Below, in pieces: positions 50,865 to 60,186 of a stretch of 64,000 nucleotides of DNA. Every line of letters starts with the position of its first letter. The first letter of the stretch is position 1. The notes under the pieces were generated by a model, which was not told the DNA's origin, did no database searches, and saw nothing but the letters and a program-made list of their open reading frames with translations. The DNA is from an uncultured Pantoea sp. (GTDB lineage Bacteria > Pseudomonadota > Gammaproteobacteria > Enterobacterales > Enterobacteriaceae). The stretch is taken from contig CAJYKU010000031.1 in assembly GCA_913775175.1 (NCBI GenBank), positions 1-64,000 on the forward strand, read 5' to 3'. A program made the translations under genes and the position numbers.

Positions 50865-50922
50865 TTTTCCTTGCCATAGACACCATCCCTGTCTTCCCCG
50901 CCTACCCAGGCGGGTTTTTTTT
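50865..50922 (+). ncRNA. cpxQ: CpxQ, 3'UTR-derived Hfq-binding sRNA of cpxP
   Basis: Fourteen bases after the cpxP stop the sequence reads TTTTCCTTGCCATAGACACC, then ATCCCTGTCTTCC, the conserved 5' and seed segment of CpxQ in E. coli and Salmonella. A terminator with an 8-T tail ends it. In those species RNase E releases it from cpxP mRNA and it represses membrane-protein mRNAs, fimA and cpxP-regulon-related targets with Hfq. The hairpin bases differ from E. coli while the single-stranded seed is kept, the pattern expected of a conserved sRNA. The 5' end is inferred. Confidence 0.85.
50897..50922 (+). terminator. cpxP/CpxQ terminator
   Basis: CCCGCCT (50897-50903) pairs with AGGCGGG (50908-50914) over a 4-base loop and is followed by eight Ts, a typical Hfq-binding sRNA tail. 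Confidence 0.92.
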
Positions 50923-51033
50923 GCCCGCAGGTTTCCACGCGTACAGAATTCACAGTCGCGGACGCTGCACTGCTATGCTAATGATAAACTTTAACATTAG
51001 CGGCCAGATTGCGACCGTTTGATGAGGCGAAGC

Positions 51034-51936
51034 ATGAATTCTGATTACGCAAAACTGGTAAAACGTGCGGCGCTGGCCGCCACCTCCCTGGCACTGCTGT
51101 TGCTGCTGGTAAAGATAGTTGCCTGGTGGTATACCGGCTCGGTAAGCGTGCTGGCTGCGCTGGTAGATTCTCTGGTGGATATCGCCGCCTCGTTAACTAA
51201 TTTGCTGGTGGTGCGTTATGCACTACAACCTGCTGACGACGATCACACTTTTGGGCATGGCAAAGCGGAATCGCTGGCGGCACTGGCGCAAAGCATGTTT
51301 ATCTCGGGCTCAGCCCTGTTTTTATTTCTGACCGGTATACAGCATCTGGCCAGACCAGAAACGTTGCATGCGCCACTGGTGGGCATTGTCGTGACGATCG
51401 TTGCACTTTTCTCGACGCTGGTGCTGGTGGCGTTTCAGCGCTGGGTGGTGCGACACACCCGTAGTCAGGCGATTCGCGCCGATATGCTGCATTATCAGTC
51501 CGATATCGTTATGAACGGTGCCATTCTGGTGGCGCTGATTTTGAGCAGCTACGGTTTTGCGCGCGCGGATGCACTGTTTGCGCTGGGTATTGGCGTATAC
51601 ATTCTCTACAACGCACTGCGTATGGGGTATGAAGCAGTGCAATCGTTGCTGGATCGGGCGTTGCCAGAGCAGGAGAAGCAGCAGATCATTGCACTGGTTA
51701 CCGAATGGCCTGGCGTGTCCGGAGCACACGCGCTGCGCACCCGACAGTCTGGCCCGACGCGTTTTATTCAGCTGCATCTGGAAATGCAGGATACGCTGCC
51801 GCTGGTACAGGCTCATCATATCGCGGACCAGATTGAACAGGCATTGCGTCAGAAGTTTCCCGGCTCAGATGTCATTATTCACCAGGATCCCTGTTCAGTT
51901 GTACCAGAGCATCAGCAAGGTTTTTTCCGCTATTAG
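51034..51936 (+). CDS. fieF: ferrous-iron/zinc efflux pump FieF
   Basis: 300 residues from the ATG at 51034 (GAGGCGAAGC upstream), same as E. coli. Cation diffusion facilitator with six membrane helices; the metal site Asp pair is in [16 protein letters not shown] (near residue 45) and the His-Asp pair in [16 protein letters not shown] (near 153). The cytoplasmic domain ([30 protein letters not shown]) binds zinc at the dimer interface. It exports Fe2+ and Zn2+ by proton antiport. It sits between cpxP and pfkA as in E. coli. Confidence 0.96.
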   Translation: MNSDYAKLVKRAALAATSLALLLLLVKIVAWWYTGSVSVLAALVDSLVDIAASLTNLLVVRYALQPADDDHTFGHGKAESLAALAQSMFISGSALFLFLTGIQHLARPETLHAPLVGIVVTIVALFSTLVLVAFQRWVVRHTRSQAIRADMLHYQSDIVMNGAILVALILSSYGFARADALFALGIGVYILYNALRMGYEAVQSLLDRALPEQEKQQIIALVTEWPGVSGAHALRTRQSGPTRFIQLHLEMQDTLPLVQAHHIADQIEQALRQKFPGSDVIIHQDPCSVVPEHQQGFFRY

Positions 51937-52042
51937 TTTTTTAATTACATATAGTTGTGTGCTAATAACGACAAAAAGCACATCACCCGGCAAAATTTTA
52001 GCGAAAACTTGTCTGACCTGAATCAATTCAGCACTGAGCCTT

Positions 52043-52051
52043 TGATATACT
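52043..52051 (+). promoter_or_regulatory. extended -10 promoter of pfkA
   Basis: TGA-TATACT (TG at 52043-52044, hexamer 52046-52051) is an extended -10 element about 90 bp before pfkA. The -35 region is weak, which is common with extended -10 promoters. Confidence 0.5.
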
Positions 52052-52143
52052 ATCTGCAACTATTAAGCCCCGCGTTCGGGAGCAGGAATGACCCGGTCGA
52101 TCGGCAGGAATAATCCTTAGTTTTGAACAATCCAGAGGTTGTC

Positions 52144-53106
52144 ATGATTAAAAAAATCGGAGTACTGACCAGTGGCGGCGACGCCCCAGGCATGAACGCA
52201 GCCATTCGCGGAGTTGTCCGTTCCGCACTGAGTGAAGGCCTGGAAGTTTTTGGTATCTATGACGGCTATCTGGGGCTGTACGAAGATCGCATGATCAATC
52301 TCGACCGCTACAGCGTTTCTGACATGATTAACCGCGGCGGCACATTTCTTGGCTCCGCCCGCTTTCCTGAATTCCGCAATGAAGAGGTTCGTCAGGTCGC
52401 CATTGAAAATATGAAAAAGCGCGGTATCGACGCGCTGGTTGTTATTGGCGGCGATGGTTCATATATGGGTGCAAAGCGCCTGACCGAAATGGGTTTTCCC
52501 TGCATCGGTCTGCCAGGTACGATCGATAACGACGTTGCCGGTACTGATTACACTATTGGTTACTTTACTGCACTGGAAACCGTGGTTGAAGCGATTGACC
52601 GCCTGCGCGACACATCTTCTTCGCACCAGCGTATCTCAATTGTTGAGGTTATGGGGCGCTATTGTGGCGATTTGACCCTGGCTGCCGCGATTGCGGGTGG
52701 CTGTGAATTTATCGTACTGCCGGAAATTCCTTATACCCGCGAAGAGCTGGTGGAAGAAATTAAAGCGGGTATTGCCAAAGGCAAAAAACATGCAATTGTT
52801 GCCATCACTGAGCACATCTGTGATATCGACGATCTGGCGCGCTTTATTGAAGCAGAGACTAAGCGCGAAACCCGCGCAACGGTATTAGGTCATATTCAGC
52901 GGGGTGGTGCACCTTGTGCTTACGACCGTATTCTGGCGTCGCGGATGGGCGCCTACTCGATCGAGCTGCTGCTGCAGGGCTACGGTGGCCGCTGCGTAGG
53001 TATTCAAAATGAGAAAATGGTGCATCACGATATCATTGACGCCATTGAGAATATGAAGCGTCCGTTTAAACGCGACTGGCTTGATACGGCGAAAAAACTC
53101 TATTAA
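52144..53106 (+). CDS. pfkA: 6-phosphofructokinase I
   Basis: 320 residues from the ATG at 52144; an upstream in-frame TTG is rejected because the family length and GAGG (52134-52137) fit this ATG. Motifs: [18 protein letters not shown] (ATP), [11 protein letters not shown], the catalytic Asp in [13 protein letters not shown] (near 127) and [17 protein letters not shown] (near 169). It phosphorylates fructose-6-phosphate, activated by ADP and inhibited by PEP in E. coli. Monocistronic, ended by a hairpin. Confidence 0.98.
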   Translation: MIKKIGVLTSGGDAPGMNAAIRGVVRSALSEGLEVFGIYDGYLGLYEDRMINLDRYSVSDMINRGGTFLGSARFPEFRNEEVRQVAIENMKKRGIDALVVIGGDGSYMGAKRLTEMGFPCIGLPGTIDNDVAGTDYTIGYFTALETVVEAIDRLRDTSSSHQRISIVEVMGRYCGDLTLAAAIAGGCEFIVLPEIPYTREELVEEIKAGIAKGKKHAIVAITEHICDIDDLARFIEAETKRETRATVLGHIQRGGAPCAYDRILASRMGAYSIELLLQGYGGRCVGIQNEKMVHHDIIDAIENMKRPFKRDWLDTAKKLY

Positions 53107-53117
53107 TCAGTCTGAAA

Positions 53118-53141
53118 AAGGCGCGAACTGCTTCGCGCCTT
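53118..53141. terminator. terminator hairpin after pfkA
   Basis: A perfect 10-bp stem (AAGGCGCGAA/TTCGCGCCTT) over a CTGC loop lies 12 nt after the pfkA stop. The T run on the plus strand is only two bases, so efficiency is uncertain. Confidence 0.6.
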
Positions 53142-53249
53142 CTGCGCTTGCCTATATTCTTCCTGGTTATAACCGCTTATTTTTAATTCTTTAATTCACT
53201 GGTTGCTTTATGTCACTCTTGCAGCATAAATCATGCGGGAGAGCAGGCA

Positions 53250-54239
53250 ATGAATAAGTGGAGCATTGGAATAACTTTATTACTGGCATCTTCCGGGGTG
53301 CTGGCAAAGGATTATCAGCTACTGAATGTTTCATACGATCCCACCCGCGAGCTGTATGAACAATACAATAAAGCCTTTAGCGCGCACTATAAGCAGGAAA
53401 CCGGCGATAATGTCGTGATCCGTCAGTCACATGGCGGTTCGGGTAAACAGGCGACTTCAGTGATAAATGGTATCCGCGCGGATGTGGTCACGCTGGCGCT
53501 GCAATCCGACGTGGATGCGATTGCTGAACGTGGCCGTATTGATAAAAACTGGATTAAACGTCTGCCGGATAACTCCGCGCCCTATACCTCCACCATAGTA
53601 TTCCTGGTGCGCAAAGGTAACCCTAAAAACATTCACGACTGGCCCGATCTGATTAAGCCCGGTGTTTCAGTGATCACGCCAAATCCGAAAACCTCTGGCG
53701 GTGCCCGCTGGAACTATCTGGCTGCATGGGGCTGGGCGCTGGATCAGAATCAGGGCGACCAGGCTAAAGCGCTGGCATATGTTAAAGCACTGTTCAAAAA
53801 CGTTGAGGTACAGGATTCCGGTGCACGTGGTGCCACAAACACCTTTGTCGAGCGTGGCATTGGCGATGTGCTGATTGCGTGGGAAAACGAAGCCTATCTT
53901 GCAGTGGATAAACTGGGCAAAGATAAGTTTGAAATCGTTACGCCGGGAGAATCGATCCTGGCAGAACCCACGGTCTCAGTCGTGGATAAAGTGGTAGATG
54001 CTCAGGGCACGCGTAACGTTGCTGAAGCCTATCTGAAATATCTCTATTCACCAGAAGGCCAGACCATCGCTGCACAAAACTTCTATCGTCCACGTGATGC
54101 CGAAGTGGCGAAAAAATTTGCCAGCACTTTTGCTCCGGTAAAACTGTTTACCGTCGATGAAAAATTTGGTGGCTGGGCTAAAGCGCAGCATGACCACTTC
54201 GCTGATGGTGGTACTTACGACCAGGTGATGAAGCCGTAA
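53250..54239 (+). CDS. sbp: periplasmic sulfate-binding protein
   Basis: 329 residues with a signal peptide ending near GVLAKD (residue 19). The mature start [20 protein letters not shown], the sulfate-loop [20 protein letters not shown] and the segment [20 protein letters not shown] are diagnostic. It captures sulfate for the CysTWA ABC importer, which is not in this window. In E. coli it is induced during sulfur limitation through CysB. No CysB site can be named with confidence in the 140-bp upstream gap. Confidence 0.97.
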   Translation: MNKWSIGITLLLASSGVLAKDYQLLNVSYDPTRELYEQYNKAFSAHYKQETGDNVVIRQSHGGSGKQATSVINGIRADVVTLALQSDVDAIAERGRIDKNWIKRLPDNSAPYTSTIVFLVRKGNPKNIHDWPDLIKPGVSVITPNPKTSGGARWNYLAAWGWALDQNQGDQAKALAYVKALFKNVEVQDSGARGATNTFVERGIGDVLIAWENEAYLAVDKLGKDKFEIVTPGESILAEPTVSVVDKVVDAQGTRNVAEAYLKYLYSPEGQTIAAQNFYRPRDAEVAKKFASTFAPVKLFTVDEKFGGWAKAQHDHFADGGTYDQVMKP

Positions 54240-54257
54240 CGGCTCATATCATCTGAT

Positions 54258-54286
54258 AAAACGGCTGGCCTGGTGCTGGCCGTTTT
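54258..54286 (+). terminator. terminator after sbp
   Basis: AAAACGGC (54258-54265) pairs with GCCGTTTT (54279-54286), with a further GGCC/GGCC-rich interior. It lies 19 nt after the sbp stop. Confidence 0.6.
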
Positions 54287-54367
54287 GCATTCTGGATAAT
54301 AACATCTGGCAATTAAATACAAATCCTTATTAAAATTGTGTCTTTAGCTCAAGCTGAGGCATAGACC

Positions 54368-55132
54368 ATGCAAGGACGTAAAGGTGTTTTAACGCTGCTG
54401 GTACTGAGTCTGGCAATAGTGATAGCTGTACTAAGCGCTGCCGCATTTTACTACTACCGGAATGGCGAGGTACTCTGGCAAATTGTCAGCGAAAAATGTG
54501 TTCCTGACATGCGTCAGCATGGCGACCCCGCTCCCTGTCAGGACGTCAATCTCAGACAGGGTTATGTCGTTTTCAACGATATCAAAGGCCCGCTGCACTC
54601 TCTGTTACTACCCACAGCAAAAATAACCGGTATGGAGAGTTCGGCTCTGCTTGATCCCGCTACCCCGAATCTGTTTTTCGCCGCCTGGCAGTGGCGTACC
54701 CGGCTAATCGCGCAGAATAAACCGGTAAGCGATCGTGCTTTTGCACTGGCTATCAATGCACAGTATGGGCGCTCACAGAACCAGTTACATATACATATCT
54801 CTTGCCTGCGACCAGAAGTACGGCAGCAGCTGGATACTGAGGCTGCTGAGTTGAATGAGACCTGGCAAAGCCTGACGCTGCATGGTCATCGCTATCTGGT
54901 GCGCGCGCTTTCTGCGGCACAACTGGCGCAGCAGAGCGCATTTATACGTCTGGCAACTGAAGTACCGGGGGCGCGTAATAATATGGGACAGTACGGTCTG
55001 GCGCTGGCTGCATTGCCTGATGGACGCCTGGCACTGATGGCGCTGCGGCGTAACTGGCTAATGCTGAATGGGGGATCAGCCGGCGAGTTGCAGGATTATA
55101 CGTGTCAGCTGCTGAGTTCGCAGAAAGCTTAA
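54368..55132 (+). CDS. cdh: CDP-diacylglycerol pyrophosphatase
   Basis: 254 residues with an N-terminal membrane anchor (GVLTLLVLSLAIVIAVLSAA). The HIT-superfamily catalytic motif is QLHIHISCL (near residue 138), and VNLRQGYVVFNDIKGPLHSL (near 60) is a family block. It hydrolyses CDP-diacylglycerol to CMP and phosphatidate at the inner membrane. Convergent with tpiA across a bidirectional terminator. Confidence 0.94.
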   Translation: MQGRKGVLTLLVLSLAIVIAVLSAAAFYYYRNGEVLWQIVSEKCVPDMRQHGDPAPCQDVNLRQGYVVFNDIKGPLHSLLLPTAKITGMESSALLDPATPNLFFAAWQWRTRLIAQNKPVSDRAFALAINAQYGRSQNQLHIHISCLRPEVRQQLDTEAAELNETWQSLTLHGHRYLVRALSAAQLAQQSAFIRLATEVPGARNNMGQYGLALAALPDGRLALMALRRNWLMLNGGSAGELQDYTCQLLSSQKA

Positions 55133-55226
55133 ATCAAAGATAGTTAAGCCTGCGCCCGGAAAACAGCTTGTGTACTCCATCCGGGATTAACCGGCAACGA
55201 CGCTGACAGAGCGTTGCTCAGGCAAT

Positions 55227-55264
55227 AAAAAAGGCGACCCGCATTAACCTGCTGATCGCCTTTT
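55227..55264. terminator. bidirectional terminator between cdh and tpiA
   Basis: AAAAGGCGA (55229-55237) pairs with TCGCCTTTT (55256-55264); an A run on the left and a T run on the right give poly-U tails in both directions. The tpiA stop lies about 15 bp to the right. Confidence 0.78.
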
Positions 55265-55278
55265 GTGCAGCGTTAATA

Positions 55279-56046
55279 TCAGCCTTTTTTCGCGGCCGCC
55301 GCAGCGTTAACAATGACAGCAAACGCATCTGCTTTCAGCGATGCGCCACCGACCAGCGCACCGTCAATGTCGGGCTGGGTAAAAAGTTCAGCGGCGTTTT
55401 TATCATTTACTGAGCCGCCATACTGGATAATAACCTGTTGCGCGACAGCGGCATCTTTTTTCGCGATATGATCGCGAATGAATTTATGTACTGCCTGGGC
55501 CTGATCTGGCGTGGCTGATTTGCCAGTGCCGATTGCCCAGACGGGCTCATAAGCGATAACAGCATCGTTAAATGCAGCAGCGCCCTGGCTCTCCAGAACG
55601 GCATCCAGCTGACGTGCGCACACTTCTTCTGTTTTTCCGGCTTCATTTTCTGCTTCAGTTTCACCGATGCAGAGTACAGGCACCAGACCCGCCTCTTTCA
55701 GCACGGCAAACTTCTTAGCAATAAACTCGTCGCTCTCTTTATGATAGGTGCGACGTTCTGAGTGACCGATAATAATGTATTTCGCGCCGATATCTTTAAG
55801 CATCTCTGCGGAGGTTTCACCGGTAAATGCACCAGAGAGGTTAACGTCGACATTCTGTGCACCCAGCGCGATGCTGCTGTCGGCAATCGCATCTTTCGCC
55901 TGCGCAAGATAGATGGCTGGTGGCGCAATCGCCACACCACAACCCTCTACGCCTGAGAGCGCCTGACGCAGTCCCTCAATCAGATCGGTGGTCATCTGCT
56001 TGTTGCCGTTCAGTTTCCAGTTACCCATAACCAGTGGATGTCGCAT
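55279..56046 (-). CDS. tpiA: triosephosphate isomerase
   Basis: 255 residues from the ATG at 56046 (GGAGGAA upstream on the minus strand). Active-site Lys in [11 protein letters not shown] (residue 11 or so), His in [14 protein letters not shown] (near 96) and the catalytic Glu in [20 protein letters not shown] (near 167, followed by the flexible loop). It interconverts dihydroxyacetone phosphate and glyceraldehyde-3-phosphate. It lies close to pfkA, glpK and glpX, which share its metabolites. Confidence 0.98.
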   Translation of the reverse strand: MRHPLVMGNWKLNGNKQMTTDLIEGLRQALSGVEGCGVAIAPPAIYLAQAKDAIADSSIALGAQNVDVNLSGAFTGETSAEMLKDIGAKYIIIGHSERRTYHKESDEFIAKKFAVLKEAGLVPVLCIGETEAENEAGKTEEVCARQLDAVLESQGAAAFNDAVIAYEPVWAIGTGKSATPDQAQAVHKFIRDHIAKKDAAVAQQVIIQYGGSVNDKNAAELFTQPDIDGALVGGASLKADAFAVIVNAAAAAKKG

Positions 56047-56166
56047 TCGTTCCTCCGCATTACGCGATTCATGAAATAGCGCTGCCAGCGGGCAGCGATG
56101 TTTGCCAGACAGTATAGAGATCAAACGCGTCGCTGGCTTTGACTTTCGTTAGTTTCGCCGCAGAGA

Positions 56167-56754
56167 TCAGGGAGCAGGCAGCGTCAGTTTGATGGGCTCA
56201 ACAGCAAAGGTCAGGCCCTTATCACCGTTATCAGCAACGACAAAGCGCAGTGCACCTTCAGTATGCGCAGAGTAGCGTACACCTTTACCAGCACTGAGTA
56301 GCGTATCCAGCTTCTGCCGACCCTCTGCAGCCGATAGCCCCGGAACAAAATAGCGAAGCAGGGCGGTCATATAATCCATCGCCTGCTGCTGAGCTGCTTT
56401 CATCTCCGGGCCTGGCACCGGCAGCCAGGTAATCTGCAGGGTTTTGATTTTTCCGGTACCCTGCTCCAGCGCGCTGGAGGAGTAGAGCGTCTCACTGATC
56501 TTACTGGCTGCCCGTGTCAGATGACTTTTCTCATCGCGATTATCGATAGCCCGATACTCCAGCAGCGGCAGATCCGGATTGGCCGCATTATATTTTTCGC
56601 GGAATTGTGCAATCGTCATATCAAAGGTGGGGGCGCCCGCCAGCAGATAGGGCGCGACTGGCAGATGTGCACTGCGACTGGATGGCGTATCCTCCGCCCA
56701 GGCGGAAGATATCAGCGCGAAGCTGAGCAGCAGCGCGCCTGTCAGATTCTTCAT
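56167..56754 (-). CDS. yiiQ: YiiQ, periplasmic DUF1454 protein
   Basis: 195 residues with a signal peptide ending SSAWAE (residue 21). The mature protein begins after a Ser/Pro-rich stretch with LPVAPYLLAGAPTFDMTIAQ and has ASKISETLYSSSALEQGTGK, both typical of YiiQ. The function is unknown. It lies between tpiA and fpr as in E. coli; E. coli yiiR, which follows there, is absent. Confidence 0.9.
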   Translation of the reverse strand: MKNLTGALLLSFALISSAWAEDTPSSRSAHLPVAPYLLAGAPTFDMTIAQFREKYNAANPDLPLLEYRAIDNRDEKSHLTRAASKISETLYSSSALEQGTGKIKTLQITWLPVPGPEMKAAQQQAMDYMTALLRYFVPGLSAAEGRQKLDTLLSAGKGVRYSAHTEGALRFVVADNGDKGLTFAVEPIKLTLPAP

Positions 56755-56857
56755 TTTATCGGCCCTGAATCATTCACTTATGGCACGATTAGAACGGTTT
56801 TTACGGTTGAAAGTCAAAGCTACAGGGTGAAAAACCGGCTTATGCTCTGCGCCATGC

Positions 56858-57604
56858 TCACCAGTAGTGCTCGCTGGTCATATGACCAGGTTTGCGTTTG
56901 AAATGTTTGCGCATTTCACGGCTCTCTTTCAGCAACTGCTGCGTATCCCTGACCATCTGCGGATTACCACATAGCATGACATGGCTGCTCTCAGCATCCA
57001 GCGACAAACCGACCGCGCGCTCCAGCGCACCGCTCTCAATCAGGTCTGGTATCCGGCCATGCAGAGAATCGGCGCTGTTATCCCGACTGACTACCGTCTG
57101 GATATACAGTTTGCCGGCGTAACGCTGCTGGAGTGTTTGCATCATCGGCAGAAAGCTGAGGTCGCGGGAGTAGCGTGCGGCGTGTATCAGCACAATATTT
57201 TCAAAGCGTTCCAGTCCCTCGCCCTGCTGTAAAATAGAGAGATAGGGCCCGATTGCGGTACCGGTTGCCAGCATCCATAACGTTCGGCAGTCCGGGATCT
57301 CATCAAGTATAAAGAACCCCGATGCCTCTTTGGTTACCATAACGTTGTCGCCTGGCTGTAGCGCCTGCAGACGTGGGCTCAGCTTGCCCTCAGGCACTGT
57401 GACCAGATAGAACTCCAGCAGCGGATCATCGGGTGCGTTGACATAAGAGTAAGCTCGCTGTACTCGCTCACCATCAATTTCCAGCCCCAGTTTGGCAAAT
57501 TGCCCGGCGCTAAAGCGCTCAATCGGCGCTGTGACGCGCAGGCTGAACAGAGAATCAGTCCAGCTTTTCACCTCTTTTACTTCTGCATTCAGCCACTCAG
57601 CCAT
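56858..57604 (-). CDS. fpr: ferredoxin/flavodoxin-NADP+ reductase
   Basis: 248 residues from the ATG at 57604, the E. coli length. FAD motif RAYSYVNAPDDPLLEFYLV (RxYS, near residue 50), NADPH site LATGTAIGPYLSIL (near 111), VMLCGNPQMV (near 217) and the C-terminal aromatic residue in HYW that stacks on FAD. It passes electrons from NADPH to flavodoxin or ferredoxin and is part of the SoxRS response in E. coli. Confidence 0.96.
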   Translation of the reverse strand: MAEWLNAEVKEVKSWTDSLFSLRVTAPIERFSAGQFAKLGLEIDGERVQRAYSYVNAPDDPLLEFYLVTVPEGKLSPRLQALQPGDNVMVTKEASGFFILDEIPDCRTLWMLATGTAIGPYLSILQQGEGLERFENIVLIHAARYSRDLSFLPMMQTLQQRYAGKLYIQTVVSRDNSADSLHGRIPDLIESGALERAVGLSLDAESSHVMLCGNPQMVRDTQQLLKESREMRKHFKRKPGHMTSEHYW

Positions 57605-57896
57605 ATATGCTCCTGTCGGTTTCTCCCGGATATCTCTATCTTTACCAGTCCGAATAACGCTTGTCAGCCGGTCGCTGGTAAAAGCGCTCATTGCGACAAA
57701 CTGGCCGCACGGAACGTCACTTGTAGCGGTCTCTTTACAGCCTGGTACAGAAGGTTGACGAGTGACAACCTGGCTTCCTGATGCACTCCTCTCGATTTAT
57801 GGTGAAATTTTGATATTTTTGCCGCCACCTCCGGCAGGCAGCTGCATGTGTTCTGCCGGCTCGTTCTTTTTCAGGCAGATAGTTTGTTCCATGTTG

Positions 57897-59087
57897 ATGA
57901 ATAACACTCAGAATCGTTTTTTGCTCTTTATGCTGATCGTGCTGGTGGCCGTCGGACAGATGGCACAAACCATCTACGTACCAGCAATGGCGGATATGGC
58001 TGATGCGCTGAACGTGCGCAGCGGCGCAATGCAGCAGGTCATGGCGGCTTACCTGATCACTTACGGTGGATCGCAGCTGATCTATGGACCTCTCTCTGAC
58101 ACGGTTGGTCGCCGCCCGGTGATCCTTGCTGGCATGACTATTTTTGCCTGCGGCGCAACGCTGGCACTCTGCGCCTCAACACTGCAAATGCTGGTATCAG
58201 GCAGTGCTATTCAGGGGCTGGGAACGGGTGTTGCTGGCGTGATGGCGCGTACGATGCCACGCGATCTCTATGCAGGTACTGCGCTGCGTCAGGCAAACAG
58301 TCTGCTTAATATGGGCATTCTGGTCAGCCCGCTGCTGGCACCTGTTATAGGTGCGCTGCTTACCCGCTTTATTAGCTGGCATGCCTGCTTTGCCTTTCTG
58401 CTGCTGCTCTGTGTAAGCGTTACAGCAGCGATGGCGCGCTGGTTGCCAGAAACCCGTCCTGCTGAGACACCGGTAACACCGTTTCTGCGCCGCTACGTTA
58501 CGCTGCTGAGTGACGCAAATTTTGTGCGTTATCTGCTGCTGCTGGTAGGCGCGCTGGCAGGTATTGCGGTGTTTGAAGCAAGCTGTGGCGTGCTGCTGGG
58601 TGGCGTACTCAGGCTGGATAGCCTGACTGTGAGTATTCTGTTTATTCTGCCTATCCCGGCCGCATTTTTTGGTGCGTGGTTTGCGGGCCGCGAGCAGAAA
58701 TCCTGGCATACTCTGATGTGGTATGGGGTGAACAGCTGCCTGCTGGCAGGCCTGCTGATGTGGATCCCCGGCTGGTTTGGCGTAATGAATATCTGGACAC
58801 TGCTGATACCCGCTGCGCTGTTTTTCTTTGGTGCCGGAATGCTGTTTCCCCTGGCGACGTCTGGCGCAATGGAGCCTTATGCCTGGCTGGCTGGTAGTGC
58901 CGGTGCGCTAATTGGTGGTGTGCAGAATCTTGGCTCAGGTGTCGTTGCCTGGCTCTCTGCACTGCTACCACAACACGATCAGTTCAGCCTTGGTCTGCTG
59001 ATGTTTGTGACATCGCTGGTGATGCTGCTGTGCTGGTGGCCGCTTTCGCGTCATCCCGAAAGCGGCAGAGAGACCGTTACAGGATAA
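57897..59087 (+). CDS. emrD: multidrug efflux MFS transporter EmrD
   Basis: 396 residues from the ATG at 57897; an ATG two codons upstream (57891) is equally possible. Twelve membrane helices; MFS motif A is GPLSDTVGRRPVILAGM, and GVMARTMPRDLYAGTALRQA with NMGILVSPLLAPVIGALL are EmrD blocks. E. coli EmrD exports amphipathic compounds and arabinose by proton antiport. It sits between fpr and glpX, whereas in E. coli it lies elsewhere. Its last 11 bp overlap the convergent glpX end. Confidence 0.93.
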   Translation: MNNTQNRFLLFMLIVLVAVGQMAQTIYVPAMADMADALNVRSGAMQQVMAAYLITYGGSQLIYGPLSDTVGRRPVILAGMTIFACGATLALCASTLQMLVSGSAIQGLGTGVAGVMARTMPRDLYAGTALRQANSLLNMGILVSPLLAPVIGALLTRFISWHACFAFLLLLCVSVTAAMARWLPETRPAETPVTPFLRRYVTLLSDANFVRYLLLLVGALAGIAVFEASCGVLLGGVLRLDSLTVSILFILPIPAAFFGAWFAGREQKSWHTLMWYGVNSCLLAGLLMWIPGWFGVMNIWTLLIPAALFFFGAGMLFPLATSGAMEPYAWLAGSAGALIGGVQNLGSGVVAWLSALLPQHDQFSLGLLMFVTSLVMLLCWWPLSRHPESGRETVTG

Positions 59088-60087
59088 ACGGATGCAGCGC
59101 TGCATCCTTACGATCAAGATAGTGGATAGAGTGGATGCGACGAATGGTGCGCGACTTACCGCGCACCAGCAGCGTTTCGCTGGTGGCCATATTGCCGCTG
59201 CACGTAATGCCTTTTAGCAGATCACCGGAGGTGATACCGGTTGCTGCAAAGATAACGTTGTCATTGCGTGCCATCTCCGCCAGCGTTAATACTCTGTTGG
59301 CTTCAATGCCCATTTCCGCGCAGCGCAGCAGCTCCTGCTCTCCCAGTCGCTGGTTCTCCGGGGTATTTTCCCTGACCTGGTGGCGTGGCAACAGGCGAGC
59401 CTGCATATCGCCATCCATGGCACGGATCACCGCAGCTGAAACCACCCCTTCGGGCGCACCGCCAATACCATACAGCACATCGACTTCGCTATCCGGCATA
59501 CAGGTCAGAATTGAGGCCGCCACATCGCCATCTGGAAAGGCAAAAACACGAACACCCAGCGCCTGAAGCTGCGCGATTGTCGCATCGTGGCGCGGTTTTG
59601 CCAGAATGGATACTGTCAGATGGCTTAACGGCTTACCCAGGGCACTGGCAATATTTCGCAGATTGGTCTCCAGCGGCAGTGCAAGATCGATCGCACCGCG
59701 TGCTCCGGGCCCGACAATCAGTTTTTCCATGTACATATCAGGTGCGTGCAGAAAGCTACCTCTGTCGCCCACGGCCAGGACAGCCAGTGCATTGGCCTGG
59801 CCCATAGCGGTCATCCGTGTGCCTTCAATGGGATCGACAGCGATATCTACAGCATCGCCGCGGCCGCTGCCAACCTGCTCACCGATGTAAAGCATTGGCG
59901 CTTCGTCAATTTCGCCCTCGCCAATCACGATACGACCATCAATATCGATGGTATTAAGCATAATGCGCATAGCATTGACGGCCGCGCCATCAGCCGCGTT
60001 TTTATCGCCGCGACCTAACCAGCGATAGCCAGCCAGCGCGGCAGCTTCAGTGACGCGGGAAAATTCAATTGCGAGTTCACGTTTCAT
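59077..60087 (-). CDS. glpX: class II fructose-1,6-bisphosphatase
   Basis: 336 residues from the ATG at 60087. Li+-sensitive phosphatase fold: GRIVIGEGEIDEAPMLYIGE (metal Glu, near residue 54) and AVDPIEGTRMTAMGQ (metal Asp, near 84), then YGIGGAPEGVVSAAVI (near 186). It hydrolyses fructose-1,6-bisphosphate in gluconeogenesis, useful when growing on glycerol. It is the last gene of glpFKX, 99 bp after glpK with an intervening hairpin. Confidence 0.97.
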   Translation of the reverse strand: MKRELAIEFSRVTEAAALAGYRWLGRGDKNAADGAAVNAMRIMLNTIDIDGRIVIGEGEIDEAPMLYIGEQVGSGRGDAVDIAVDPIEGTRMTAMGQANALAVLAVGDRGSFLHAPDMYMEKLIVGPGARGAIDLALPLETNLRNIASALGKPLSHLTVSILAKPRHDATIAQLQALGVRVFAFPDGDVAASILTCMPDSEVDVLYGIGGAPEGVVSAAVIRAMDGDMQARLLPRHQVRENTPENQRLGEQELLRCAEMGIEANRVLTLAEMARNDNVIFAATGITSGDLLKGITCSGNMATSETLLVRGKSRTIRRIHSIHYLDRKDAALHPFIL

Positions 60088-60153
60088 GGGCCTGCACCTG
60101 ATAACAAAACAGGCAAAAAGTGTAACACAGAGGTAACAACAGGAGAGGGGGAA

Positions 60154-60177
60154 AACCCGCGGCATAAACCGCGGGTT
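60154..60177 (-). terminator. hairpin between glpK and glpX
   Basis: A perfect 9-bp stem (AACCCGCGG/CCGCGGGTT) with a 6-base loop starts 9 nt after the glpK stop. The minus-strand T run is four bases, so it may be a partial terminator or mRNA stabiliser that lowers glpX relative to glpFK. Confidence 0.55.
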
Positions 60178-60186
60178 AAAGGGAAC

